Source: Lingula anatina
Taxonomy: Eukaryota > Brachiopoda > Lingulata > Lingulida > Lingulidae
Direction: 5' to 3'
DNA: 64,000 nt
Assembly (NCBI RefSeq): GCF_001039355.2
Contig: NW_019775702.1
Coordinates: 466,697-530,696, forward strand
Of the stretch, positions 1 to 11,762 are shown piece after piece (the stretch's first letter is position 1; the number at the start of each line of letters is the position of its first letter). The position numbers and the translations under genes are program-made. The notes under the pieces were generated by a model. It was given only the letters and a program-made list of their open reading frames with translations. It was not told where the DNA came from and did no database searches.

Positions 1-38
1 ATAACTAAGCTCCTTCCCCCCCCCCCCCCCAAGTAATG

Positions 39-208
39 CAGGGGCGGATCCAGAGATATTTTCTGACAGTCTTCCACATTATCTTTGTTGATCCATCTTC
101 CATTTTTTGACCGTCTTCTGACAGAAAAAAATTAGGTACTCATCAACGTAAACTTAGAAATTTGACCGTCTTCTAGAAGACCCAGAAGACAACCTCAATC
201 CGCCCCTG
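39..208. mobile_element. hAT-like MITE, copy 1
   Basis: A 170-bp element begins CAGGGGCGGATCC and ends in AATCCGCCCCTG, which is an inverted repeat of its start. CAGGGGCGGA-type ends are typical of hAT elements. The flanks share TAATG, a shorter match than the 8-bp target duplication expected. A diverged copy in the opposite orientation lies at 34304-34467 and has a clean 8-bp duplication, which supports the family call. There is no coding capacity. Confidence 0.65.
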
Positions 209-487
209 TAATGTAATATAAGCATAAAAATGACGGACTGTTCACTGGCCAATTACAAAATAAACCTAGATCAGTCTTGGCTCATATAAATGTTACAGAT
301 TATATATATATATATTTATGTTATAAATTTTAGTAGATTTCTCTTGTGAAATAACTTCCGGGGCTCACATTGACAAGTCAGTCATGTGATCAAAGCCCTT
401 TAAAATTCACTGTCTCTTCAGAAACATTTGGATGTTTTTTCTGCTGTGACTGCAAGAGAGTATATATCCTTATATTTCAAATGAGTC

Positions 488-533
488 ATCCATGAATCTT
501 TAATTACTTTTAAATAATTAAAGATTCATGGAT
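488..533. repeat. Perfect 19-bp inverted repeat, 8-nt loop
   Basis: Bases 488-506 are perfectly complementary to 515-533, leaving the 8-nt loop CTTTTAAA. RNA from either strand would form a 19-bp hairpin. The stem is AT-rich and has no bulge, unlike most animal pre-miRNAs, so a small foldback or regulatory hairpin is equally possible. Confidence 0.8.
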
Positions 534-679
534 TCCTAAGAATAAAAATATTGGGAAAAGAAGTGACATACCAACACTATATAATACAAAAAAGCTAGAG
601 CTCTCACCTCCCTCAAATCCACTAACAAAAGAATCCACAGAGAACTGCAGTAGTAGAAAAAGGCTCAGTACATATATCA

Positions 680-721
680 TCATGGCAGCTCTGGAGTCAC
701 ATGGACGTTGTCATCTTGGAT
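680..721 (-). CDS. Candidate 3'-terminal coding exon, unknown gene
   Basis: On the minus strand the acceptor atatttcag precedes an open frame of 13 codons, IQDDNVHVTPELP, ending in TGA at 680-682. The phase is 0. It joins in frame to the candidate exon at 4497-4541, giving a hydrophobic segment followed by a short polar tail, which would suit the end of a type I membrane protein. The product is not recognised. The exon is short and could be a chance match. Confidence 0.3.
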   Translation of the reverse strand: MQDDNVHVTPELP

Positions 722-3700
722 CTGAAATATAAGAGAAATATCAAGTGCTGTTGTGTTAAGTTAAATAAAACTGGTTTTGACAAAATTTTAATATCAAATC
801 TGTATGTGTACATTCTTCAGCTACAATGTACCAGCAAATAAAAAAATACTAATAGTATACTGTTACAAGGAACAAAGCAAATTACAGATAACTCTAGCAT
901 AATTATTAGTTTCAATCTAAAGCTCAGTCACTTGATCAGTGAAAAGGCACTCTGTCATCACATTATCTGTCAGAAAATAGGTGTCGATCTCCTTTTCCTG
1001 ACAATGAAGTTCTGTCTGATACATAAATGTGTCTCTGATGTCTGTGGGGAACCAGCAGTATATTCTGTTACACTAGTCTCAAATCTGAAAGCCTATCTTA
1101 AATTAATTGTAAAATGTGCTGTGGTTCACCACAATCTTTAACGAAACAATCGCCTTGTTTGACTGAAATTATGTGGACTCTATATGGGCACCCTTAGCAG
1201 TGTATGTTGTAATTGGCTTTTTGTCCATCAATAAGAAAACTAATCTGCTTAAGTTTACCAACTTAATCATACCCCCAGCAACAAGTAATAAAACAATTAA
1301 ACCTCAACAAAAAGTCAGCAATGAGATGCTCTTTTTCAAAATCAATATTTTGCCAGAGATCTTTCTTCAATTTTCATGACAATTTCTGTTATTGATGTTT
1401 CTTTCAGTAGAAAGTTTCACATCATAGAAGGAAGCCATACAGCTCTCTTGGAGGTAGATTAAGCACAGTGATAGAATAGATAAGATTTGGGTTGCTGTAG
1501 CAACTCACTGGGTTGCCTTGGTGACAAGCGTAACAAAAGAAAGTGATCCTGTTACTGAGGCATCTTTTGTCAGTACCAACCTATAAGCTGTCACATCAAC
1601 AGTGGTCACTTTTTTTTACTTTTCCTGAACAAGAAGAAAAATATATAAAGGTCATTTGCATTTTGCAATGAAAGAATATGTGGCAATTTTTACTAAATAT
1701 ATAGAACAACTTCATTCCAAAATTTGATAACCCTGTCTAGAGCACCTGTGACATTTTAATTTGCCAAATTGAAACTTTGCTATGTGCACCCATTTTTAAC
1801 AGACTAAAAATAATTTTATTACATACAGAATGACTAAGGAATTTGTATTATCTTATATTTAAGTGATTTTACCACTCATTTCTTTATTGCTTCATGGTAA
1901 AGAATATTTGAGTACAACTTCTGCACAAATACCTCAATTATACATTAGAACCCAAATCAGGGATTAAAGTAGGGAAACATGATGTGGTATTGTAACAATC
2001 AAGAATCTTTATGCGTGACTTAAACCCTGTTGTTGACACCATCAAGAACATGGTTTACAGCATAACAAACTAGGATTCCAGGTTTGAAGCTTCCGAAGTT
2101 GTGCTCTAGACAATATCAGACCTCTTAAACAAAATTAGTTGTGGATTTGTGGTTGCAATTGTCAAATTAATGACTTAAACCGCAATTTCATGACCTGATT
2201 GCAAAATTACCTATAGCTGCAACCAAGCTACATATTTATAGATGGCCTGGATACTAAATGGGTCACAACTCTGGTGACTGCTTTATCAAAAGCACCACTA
2301 ACCAAAAATGACCTATTCTTTCATAGTCCTTATAATCTCATTTCTTCCCATTCAAACCCAACTTGGCTTTGTACTCTGGGGATATAAATATTCCAGTCAC
2401 ATACCTAACTTTCTCTAATAGACTTTCTCTCAAAACACACATTGCATTTAATCACATCTGTTCAAGAATTTTCTAAATGAAGATGTTGTAGGTATAGCAA
2501 CCAGAATGGCAACAACTGGACCAACACAACATGACTTAACTCTATCATCTAAAAGGTAAATTGAAGACCCTATCAAAGCACATTGCGCCAGCAACTCTGT
2601 CACATACCTGACTGACCTGAACAAAAATTATTTGCATTCTTTTATAAGAAAAAAGCACTATTTTAATACAATCGAAATCTAAATCCTTTGCGAATTGCTA
2701 CAATGTATCATTTTAATAAATCTTTAAAACGTGATAATTTTTTTCGCCTCCTTAAAGATCTAAGGCAGCTTACTCCAAAACTTTGGAGCATAAATTTATG
2801 GTTCCACCATATCTATCTACATACTTTTCCAAAGCTGACAACATAAAAACAAAATTGTTTTTAAGTTGTATAGTTATCTCGGCTTTCACCTTTTTATTTC
2901 TTGTCAGAACTGTAAAAAAAAAAAGACCCAATAATATCTGAAAAATACATACATTTCCAAGTAAAGCCCCCAACAAAACTGGGATTCAGTGTTTTTCAAC
3001 AGGTGTCATGTTCTCAGTCTCTGAAGCTCTCAGTCATAATGATGCTTTTTACCATGGATGACAACCATAGCAACAAGGTACACATTCCCAACCTATCTCA
3101 CAAGTAATACTGTCTGTCACCTTTTAAATCACACATATCACAACTTACCAGACATGATTTGGTGCTTGTCACTTGAGAGTAAAGTATGAAGCACTGGGCC
3201 ACTGCTGCACCACTTCAGATGTGATAAATATTTCCAAGAAATGAGCAAATAAAAAAAGGTATATAACTGCAAACAGCAAATGGCTTCTGTGCTCTTGCCT
3301 TACATGTTCAGAGATCAAACAATCGCAAGCTATTTTTCTTCATCAAAACAATGGTAATTCAGCACAAATACAGTAAAATCTGATAGTTCCTCCATATACT
3401 GAATCTATTAGGTTAAAGTAAATGTGTACTTGATAAAAAGAAAAAAAGGCCAGAAAAAAAGAGAAAAGATAAGTTGGCTCACAATTACCTGGGATGCTAT
3501 TTATTGGAAAGAAGTAATTAAGGTTGAATAGGTCTGATTCTTTATGGAGTCTTTAATGATTTTGTAACATTTCTGCAGTAATAATACACTGAAGTGTTCC
3601 TACATAAATGTACACTGTGACATGTAGGCCAAATGTTGCTCTGGAGAAGGATTATAAAAATAAATAATTCATAGACAATATTCCACTTGATAGAAATAAA

Positions 3701-4496
3701 TCATAGTTAAAGTTGGTAATGTATAATTAAAACGTTAACTGAAAATTGGTAGTTAATACTTCAAAGAAAAAAATGGCTGCAATTTTTTATTGATAAATGT
3801 ACTTCTTATGAAAGGAATACAGATCCTAGAAAAATGTTTATAATTGGTCTAATATTTTCCATGTGATAGCCGATCCTAGTGCATAAAAGAGTCTAACCTG
3901 GCCCTAGACAGGGTAGGGGGATTTCTAGTGCCCTTTTGGCTCGGAAAAGGTTGCTTTGAATCAAATTCAACGTCTGCAGACACCGTTGTCTTTTTTTGTT
4001 ACATTGAAAGAAATAAAGCAGAAAATAAATATGGCCGTGCAAAAAACATTTTTTTTTTGTCAATTTTGATGCACCATTAAATTGCGTGGCATTATCACAA
4101 CCAATTTCAATAATGTACTACAAGTAAGATGGACATTTAAAGAATGAAATTAAACATTGGGCTTCAGGCCCATGGGAGTTAAAAGTCACATAAGGAAAAT
4201 ACCAACATGTAAAAAATGAAAAATAGTCAAACTGCATTTTTTCAAGAAAAAAAAAACAACAAAACAATCAGTGATTCTTCAAAACACGATTAAGTTCAAT
4301 TATAATTCATGCTTCAAAATAAGCCAATATGGTAGATTCTATGAAAATCTCTATGAGGTCCACTGACCCTTTTCAATTTTAAATTACAGCTCAGAGGTAT
4401 GCATGCTTGTCATAAAACTGTGTATTTGACAGATTCCATGATCAGGAGAAATATTTTCTAATTGTAATGATATAGTGGGTAGCACTGAATCCTCAC
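722..4496. other. AT-rich stretch without a recognisable gene
   Basis: Short open frames occur (for example near 932-1141, 1173-1379 and 2770-2976), but none has family resemblance or convincing splice borders. I see homopolymer A/T runs and no transposon ends that I can define. It could be intron of the candidate minus-strand gene. Confidence 0.5.
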
Positions 4497-4541
4497 CTTA
4501 ATCTTAGACATGTGAATGATCAGCAAAATCACCAAATGTGT
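4497..4541 (-). CDS. Candidate membrane-segment exon, unknown gene
   Basis: The minus strand has the acceptor ctcatttctgaaacag, a 45-nt exon and the donor gtgaggatt. Only phase 0 is open and reads THLVILLIIHMSKIK, a hydrophobic run followed by basic residues, as expected at the cytoplasmic edge of a membrane span. It joins in frame to 680-721. No family is recognised; support is splice-site quality plus phase. Confidence 0.3.
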
Positions 4542-4847
4542 CTGTTTCAGAAATGAGATTATATCTGACAAATATAACCTACATCATGTCACCAAGACAA
4601 CCAGAAAAAACTCTTCACCAGTGATTCAAGTTTCAATATTACGCGTTTTTTAATATAATAATGTATTAATTATATGTGAATTTTTCATGAATACCATCAC
4701 AACTGTATAATGTTATAGTTGGATAATGTGAATAAATACATACATACTGCTGTAAAGATGCAGGTTCAATATAGCTGCGGCTGGAATAATTATAAGTTTC
4801 ACACAAGATGGCCGACACGTACCACAGGATTCACTCTAGCTGAATGA

Positions 4848-4848
<1 letters not shown>

Positions 4849-4915
<67 letters not shown>
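4849..4915. repeat. (TA)n microsatellite
   Basis: An uninterrupted TA dinucleotide run of more than 60 bp is bordered by CCATATAT and ATATATGG, so the whole block is self-complementary. Confidence 0.95.
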
Positions 4916-4917
<2 letters not shown>

Positions 4918-5725
4918 TCCTAACGCCAATCAGATCTCAAATCATCCATTTTACTTCTTAAGATTTCTCTCGAAAAGGTTTGTTAATATGATAACTTCTT
5001 CAATTAACAGATAAAATCAGATTTACTGTTCCTTTATTTACTGCATTATATCTGAAATACTAGCTAGCCAATCTTAATCTGAGTGTTCTAAAACCCAGAA
5101 CTAGATAAGGCTCCCTGTCAATAACAGTCAGTATCTCAGTCACAGTGATCTACAATTCTGGAGAATGAATTTGAGAGAACTGATGATTTTGATAATAACA
5201 GATGAAATGAAAGCAGTTTGTGTCAAAATAAAACCAGATATGCTGTCCTTCACTACATCTTGTTTAAAACAATCCCTTCGAAATAGTCTTATTACTATAT
5301 GCATGTATGCTTCATTCCAAGCTTTAATATGGGGAGAACTATGTAAATTTCCAAATTTCATCTGGACAATGCTTTTGTATAAAGTATCAAAATAAGACCA
5401 AAAAGTATACTTCAAACAATAATGTCTATATTGGTAAATTTTGACATAAAAGATTTCTGAATCAATGCTTTATCTACTCATTTTATCTTTTGTACTTAAA
5501 ATGACGCATCTCCTTGAGCAGGTAAGGGGTTATTAACTTTTGTGTCCATTCAGCTTTTGGATGCCTTTTCACTTAGTTTTGAGTGTTACCAAATGCACAC
5601 CAAAGTTAATCACCCCTTGCTGCAGGAAGAAGTGTGTCATTCAGTTAATCTGATTGCATTCAGCGAGAGTCCCCACCGAGTTGGATTGATCTACATAGAA
5701 CGATAGTTTCATTAGGAACATGCCT

Positions 5726-5794
5726 TTAAACAGATGCATTCACATTTTCTGCACCATCATACTGGGGGGTGTTCTCAAATCTAGATTGAAGGTA
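5726..5794 (-). CDS. Candidate terminal coding exon, unknown gene
   Basis: On the minus strand a poly-T tract and cag (5795-5797) form a strong acceptor. In phase 0 the exon reads YLQSRFENTPQYDGAENVNA, then SV and TAA at 5726-5728. A second frame (two bases carried in) reads FTFNLDLRTPPSMM before a possible donor at ATG/gtgcag, which would join in phase to 4497-4541. Both frames are open, so the frame is unresolved. The product is not recognised. Confidence 0.4.
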   Translation of the reverse strand, partial: YLQSRFENTPQYDGAENVNASV

Positions 5795-6339
5795 CTGAAA
5801 AAAAAAACAAGAAAAGGAAAAACATGAAAACATATCATTAAATCATTTCTCCGATTCTTCAGTTAAATCCTTGACATGATATCTGCAGATCTTTCTGGGA
5901 ATCAGCCGCCAGCCAAGCTGAACAGCAAAGATTTTTTAGAACATTTCACAAATAAAATATACTAACTAATAGTATATAATACATACTTCAGGGTAATCAG
6001 GACATATCACTCTTGTCCTTGCATATCATCCTGGGTTCAATTGCTATATTTCCACAGCTATTTTATGCTCAGACTAAGTCATAGACTGTGTTGTGGCATT
6101 TTCTGCAATTTCAAATCTCATCACAACAAGCAGTGCTAACGGTTTCATAGAGTTGCAACTTAAAAAGAAAATGTATATAGTGTTTTACATGTATATAAAT
6201 ATCATGATCCTTAATCTTATGAACAGGATATCTTTAGATAGTATGGCTACAGTAAACACTGAAACTGATTATAAAGTGTTTTATAAGATTTCAACTTTGA
6301 CCTTGTTTTATTTTTAAGGTTGTTGTGTTTTAAAGAATG

Positions 6340-6342
<3 letters not shown>

Positions 6343-6406
<64 letters not shown>
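6343..6406. repeat. (TA)n microsatellite
   Basis: A TA dinucleotide run of about 60 bp. A small open frame running through it (Tyr-Ile repeats) is an artefact of the repeat. Confidence 0.95.
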
Positions 6407-6408
<2 letters not shown>

Positions 6409-7168
6409 TAACCTCACACATCATCAGATATATGAATATTCAACAAAATTTCAACTTTTACTGCACCATATGGAATTGCCTCTTATACAAAAGCGTGAGT
6501 CACGTTTTCAAGCACTGATATGGCACAATATCAGTACAAAAATTGTAGCGTTGCCGTATATTGACAGCACCGCTGCTAATTAACACGACATGCACTCCGG
6601 GTTTACATGTTCTTGTCATGACACTTAAAATCTTCACTTGCTATGTAGCTAGATAATTCCACACGTTGAAAACAGATACTGTCTTGGTAAGATTAACTGT
6701 ATATAGTACAAATGAATATTAAATGATGAAAGAAAAAAATGGTTATCACTCAATCTTTTCAATGGGGGAATTGTAAATTTTACAAAAACTGTAATTTTGA
6801 AGTAAATTTCTTAAAATTAGACATTTCTACTGAGTGGTAGTTACACAAAATCAAAAAGCGGGCTATTTTATAGTCCTATATTCTATGCATTAAAAGCACC
6901 ACAAATACTATATCGCAATGTAACCTTTGTGATTATAAAATTATGTACCTAAAAGTTGATAATTTTGCCCATTGAAAAGATCAAGTCATTAATGAACATT
7001 ATCTTCAGCTTTTTCTGTCCTTTGGCATATCAGGCCTGCCGCAAATTCTAAAGGAATTTTATGTTCTTGCAAACTCCTGCAAACTTGCTGCAAATTTTTC
7101 ATCTGGCTAAGGGGCATGTTATCCAGCTTTCATCTGGGGAACTTCAAACTACTTAAAGCATTACTCAC

Positions 7169-7225
7169 AACTTAATTCTTTCACCTGAAAACCCAAATGG
7201 TGAAAATGTTTGTAAACTAAATGTA
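7169..7225 (-). CDS. Candidate internal coding exon, unknown gene
   Basis: On the minus strand the acceptor atttttgtttag is followed by a 57-nt exon and the donor gtgagtaatg. With two bases carried in from the upstream exon at 10201-10358 (ending TG), it reads CTFSLQTFSPFGFSGERIK and leaves two bases, so the phase is kept. An alternative acceptor inside it (ttttcag) would shorten it. The function is unknown. Confidence 0.25.
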
Positions 7226-7691
7226 CTAAACAAAAATTGTAATTTGCTATATCTTTATCAATATGAGTCTCAGCCAAAGTGAGTCTTTCTTGAAACAAAA
7301 TATATCTGCCTTGGCCCAGTCCCAAATGAATGTATATCAAATGCACTGTTAACACCTTAAATAAGTAGATTAAGTAATTTGCAGGTAAGATGCCAATTTG
7401 ACAAAGGGTGTCATAATTTTATAATTAAGCTGGGAGTGCCATACCTCTTGATTAAAGAAAGGAAGTAGATACAACGTAGCAGTGTTTTATGTATAAATAA
7501 AATGCTTAATTGATTGCCATTAAAACATGCAACTATGCTATATATTTGCTTTTTTTGTCTCTTTAAAAAATGTATGGTGGTTTAAACAAGCCAGCATTTT
7601 ACCTGTAAATTTGGTCACCTATTATGCTGTTATTTGCATTCTCCCCAATTGGAATTGGGCATAGGCAGAATTAGACTTGAATCTACCTTAA

Positions 7692-8028
7692 AGCAATAAT
7701 AACTCTTCGTTTCGGCCAAAAAATGAATTTTCCTGGAGTAAACAACAATTTTCCCATACTTAGCAATGGTTAATGAACCCATTTTTACATTCAAAGTTAG
7801 TCCCTGTTTTTTTTCTAAAAAGTTTGGTTTTTTGTTAAAATCTCTTAAGAGATTTTAACAGAGTATAGACATCAATGGAGGTCACGTGGTCTAGAGACAA
7901 GTTCAGATATCAGAATAAAAGCTATAACTGCTGTTTTTGGGGTAAAACAGAATATATTATATTTCTATGAGTTATTCACAAGGTTTTTATTGTGAAATAT
8001 AGATATCATACGAAGAGTTATTATCCCT
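7692..8028. mobile_element. MITE with TTAA target duplication
   Basis: The 337-bp element starts AGCAATAATAACTCTTCG and ends with the near-perfect inverse, CGAAGAGTTATTATCCCT. TTAA flanks both ends (7688-7691 and 8029-8032), the target duplication of piggyBac and Kolobok type elements. A perfect 28-bp palindrome (7833-7860) lies at its centre. It is non-coding and non-autonomous. Confidence 0.8.
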
Positions 8029-8375
8029 TTAATTAGGATGGAAATAATTTTAATGCTCTGAGACATAGGCAATTTAAAATGGCATGGGTGTCTGTATATC
8101 AAAAAGGAATGTCTTACATAGGACACATTTTAAATCAATCAAGTAGAGGTTGCACTCCCCCTCCACGCTTTCCGAATACATGCATCAAAACAATGGCACA
8201 TTTGACTATCAGTAATATCTTTTTTTTTTTTCTTTTTTCAGCTGTTGCTTTGTTTATGAGTCTTCATGCTCATGTGCAATGTTCTGCTTTGCAAGATACC
8301 AGACAGATTAGGATGGCATATGCTTTGCCATTTCTACCCACAGGGAATTTTGTCATTTCATGGTGCTAATATATG

Positions 8376-8380
<5 letters not shown>

Positions 8381-8408
<28 letters not shown>
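8381..8408. repeat. (TC)n microsatellite
   Basis: An uninterrupted TC dinucleotide run of 28 bp. Confidence 0.95.
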
Positions 8409-8411
<3 letters not shown>

Positions 8412-8881
8412 AGATACAGTTTAGGACTCCGTTTTTGGACACAAGGGTTCCCACACAAATACATTAAACTGGGAAAGAAATAAACTTATATGTCCTTTCT
8501 TTCTAGCGTTTGCTGCTCTTGCTGTTCTTCTCTAACTGAAATCAAAGTGAAACTTGAAACCATTATTTCATTTCTTTTATTTCAATCATCCCCTGGTAAT
8601 TTTATGTTCATGTATGGTAAAAATCTAAACAGTTCTTTATATAGCACACATCAAAGAGAAGGAGGCCCCTGGAATTGTGTCCTTGTAGAGAGGGTAATGG
8701 ACTGTGTAAATGTTTCTCTGAGAAATTGGTAATGTGGAATTCTGATTAACAAAACATATGGAAACGCCTTCATACTTCTGACTGGTGTAGGTTTGTGACA
8801 GATCTAACTAGCGTGACTGGACAAACCACACAGACACAATTATGTTCCCTAGTTTCGACATTACCTCATAAGGTGAATTCA

Positions 8882-8983
8882 ACTTAATGCTTTGTTGTCT
8901 ATATATAAACATTATCTCGTAAATTAAAAAATACTTAATGCTTTGTTGTCTATATATAAACATTATCTCATAAATTAAAAAAT
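8882..8983. repeat. 51-bp tandem duplication
   Basis: Two adjacent 51-bp units (8882-8932 and 8933-8983) beginning ACTTAATGCTTTGTTGTC are identical except for one G/A difference, so the duplication is recent. It lies in non-coding DNA. Confidence 0.95.
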
Positions 8984-10200
8984 ACTTTTTTGTTTTCCTG
9001 GTGGTTTGGCGGGAAGGGCATTATTAATTTGTTAGCACAAGTGCTGAAAAGGTTTCTAGAAAAATTAATGAAAAAGATCTCTTAAGATACTTGCATTTGA
9101 ATAAAATGGACAAAACTCTGACAAAAGGGTTTGATAACAATGCTTGACATTACACAAGACTAGAAAATGTGAAAGAATTCATGTAAATTGACATTAACTT
9201 TTAAGCATATCAGGGTGAAACTTAATATGTCACTTATATATATAGAAGTGACACATAAAAAATGGCAAATTTGTGCTGCTGTACAATAGACTGCAATGAA
9301 GACAGACTTAAGAAAAAAAAAAAAAAATAACCAGAAAATATTTGTAGATAAATTTTTTATGATTGCCAAACTACACTCATTAGTCTGCCATTATTTCTGA
9401 CCCCAATATTTTTCTCCAAATCCCATAAAATTTTCTTGGTTTCTATTCTTATTTGCAAGACTTTGGGCTTTCTTGGATCATAGATCCCCACTGGGTGAGT
9501 AAATCACTTTTTGGAGATTCTCTTACATACAGCTGTCAATTTCCCAAAACAGAAGGTTTTGGATGGAATCCAAAAAGCCTTTTAAAATATGTTTTTAAAA
9601 AAATGAAAAATCTCAAATTGACTCGGATGGGTAATTATATGATTTAATTTGAGTGCAATATGAGGTCTTTTCCTAAATATCTCTAAAGCAAGATTTTACT
9701 ACTGAGCCACATTATCTTCTTAAACAAGTCTCCATCCCCCACCACATACTCACTACAGACTGTGCAATTCTACAACACCTTAATTCTAAGTACAATATGA
9801 CACCCTACCTAACAGCACTGAAGGTGTAATGGAAACATAGCCTGAGTACTCTCTAAGAGACAGAGGAGGCAATCAGCAATGACGTGACCATCTGGTGACA
9901 AGGATGGCATGGATCCCTTCTGGTGTGTGATTCCCTCTGGTAGTGGTGGTGACCCAGTCAGGAGATGGTGACAGCAGAAAGACATACTGTGACCTGGTTG
10001 AAAGCCCATAGGATCATGCTTAGACAGTTGTCCCTGGTAGCAGTTATTTATTACCCGCATATATCATCCATTCCCATCACGTCCCCGTTAGTGTCTCTCA
10101 CCTGGTCAGGTCATCCAGAAAATATTGCGGGGGAAAAAATTTTTGATTTGGTCCTGAACCCTGACACTGCATATACTGTCTAAACTGTCTACATACTTAC
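8984..10200. other. Non-coding stretch with one richer segment
   Basis: 9800-10060 is less AT-rich and carries an 83-codon minus-strand open frame. It has no family resemblance and its phase does not fit the neighbouring candidate exon. It is most simply an intronic repeat fragment. I see nothing else that can be supported. Confidence 0.4.
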
Positions 10201-10358
10201 CATATCTTTATATCAGCATTGTCCCCAGCTGATTGTCCCCACAATTTCGTAAGTCCAAGACTTTCCATTATTTGTGTAACCTCATCAGGTGTAGTGAACA
10301 TTAATGTGACAGCAAGTAAAATATTGAAAGACATCCACAATAAGAGAATCATTCTCAT
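10201..10358 (-). CDS. Candidate exon encoding signal peptide or TM segment
   Basis: On the minus strand an ATG at 10358 opens 52 codons ending at the strong donor gtaagtatg (phase 2). The first residues, MRMILLLWMSFNILLAVTLM, form a long hydrophobic stretch after a basic start, as in a signal peptide or signal anchor. TTPDEVTQIMESLGLTKLWG and SAGDNADIKI follow after one intervening Q residue. An acceptor-like ttgtag directly precedes the ATG, so the exon could be internal. If entered in phase 0 the same exon reads HENDSLIVDV and stops early. No family is recognised. Downstream exons may be 7169-7225, 5726-5794, 4497-4541 and 680-721. Confidence 0.45.
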
Positions 10359-11684
10359 GCTACAATTAAAGCGAAAGCTTTGAAATAATGTGACTGATAC
10401 ATTTAAACTCTCAATTTGTCCAGTCTAGCTTACAAACTAAAATTTTAACTTAATTAGGTACTTTCCTTTTTCATCGGTAAAAAAAACAAAATGTATAAAG
10501 AAACTCGATGCAGTCTAGTCTAGTCTAGTCCCTTCTTTAAGTTTAAGTGATGATGTTACAAAATATGACACAGACAAATGACTACAATTTCAGAAGGTGC
10601 TCATTGTCCATTTTTAAGAACCTTATTCAGCAATGCACAAACAATCACAGTGCATAAACATAATAAATGCAGTAAGTACAGGATCAACAATAATATGAGG
10701 TGCATGCTGGCATACATGCCCATGCCTTTGTCTAGTTTCGATTTCCCGCATTATTTTATTTAATGATCACACCACCTGCAGGATATACTGGTCGAAAATG
10801 AATGAAAGCAATGCATCTATTTATTTTTTATTTTTATCTCTTTGTTTCCAAGAAGGCCAGGTTTCTGAGGGTTTAGATTGGTTGTCTGTTTCAGGTTACC
10901 AATTCACTTAACCTCTTTTCCCCAAATTAACAATTGTAAAAATGATAATTCTACACAGATTATCAGTCATAAATTACAGTATACAATGTACTAAGGGTTT
11001 ATTTGCAACTTGGATAAATAATACTGATGTTTGGTGTCCTCCTCGCCAAGACCACTACTAGTCACTAACGTTTCAATTGACCAATCAGTGGCCATCTTAC
11101 ATGTGTGTCCTCGCACATCATAGCTTTTGACATCTTAAGTCTAGTGATTAGTTTCAAATGTTAAAACACCATAATGGTTTAAAACTGATGTTATGCAGTT
11201 TAATTGTGACTAGAAGCTGTACATTTTTTAATGGCCAAATTAACGACTTAATACTGCCTGAAAGCATTATACAGTGTGAACAATTTGACCTGTTTTCATC
11301 TGGGTCTCACACTGTATATAATATTGCTGTTCTTTTTCTCAAACAAAAATTAAAACATGTACAAAGTGCATACAAAAAGTGTCAAATAAGCAGATGGAGT
11401 TCCCAGTTTATAATGCAGTGATTGCAGCAAGTATTTTTACCATTGTACCACAAAATCAGGGTTATCGCTAGCAGTAAATACTTGTAAAGCAGATTGCAAA
11501 CAATCGATAGAATTTCAAGTTAAAATTTAACAGTTCTAGTGAAATGTATTATGCGTAGCAGTTGAAGTGGTTATCTTTGCAGGTATAGAAATTGCATGTC
11601 AGACATCTCAATAATCAGCTTGGTGCTCTTTTGAAGTTCTACTCTGTAAAACCACAAATCACCAAACATGCACAAAACAGCTAC
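10359..11684. other. Gap between candidate exons, no gene seen
   Basis: AT-rich sequence with one plus-strand 87-codon open frame near 11158 that has no coding character. A short TAGTC pentamer run lies just outside, near 10514-10530. I see no defined transposon. Confidence 0.4.
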
Positions 11685-11762
11685 CTGAATAAGGTCAGTC
11701 ATTTCTCCCAAGCTATTCATATGCTCAAATATACCAGTACTAGTAGTGCACCTCATGTACCA
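11685..11762 (-). CDS. Candidate internal coding exon, unknown gene
   Basis: On the minus strand the pyrimidine-rich acceptor attccccttctag precedes a 78-nt exon, and the donor is gtagctgtt. Only phase 0 is open, giving 26 residues that include STGIFEHMNSLGEMTDLIQ. The phase matches the microexon at 17050-17072 (phase 0 exit). It may belong to the same minus-strand gene as the exons at 33-37 kb. The product is not recognised. Confidence 0.3.

Noticed and set aside
9809-10060. 83-codon minus-strand frame in a less AT-rich segment
   Set aside because: No phase-compatible splice sites with the neighbouring exon at 10201 and no family resemblance; probably an intronic repeat.
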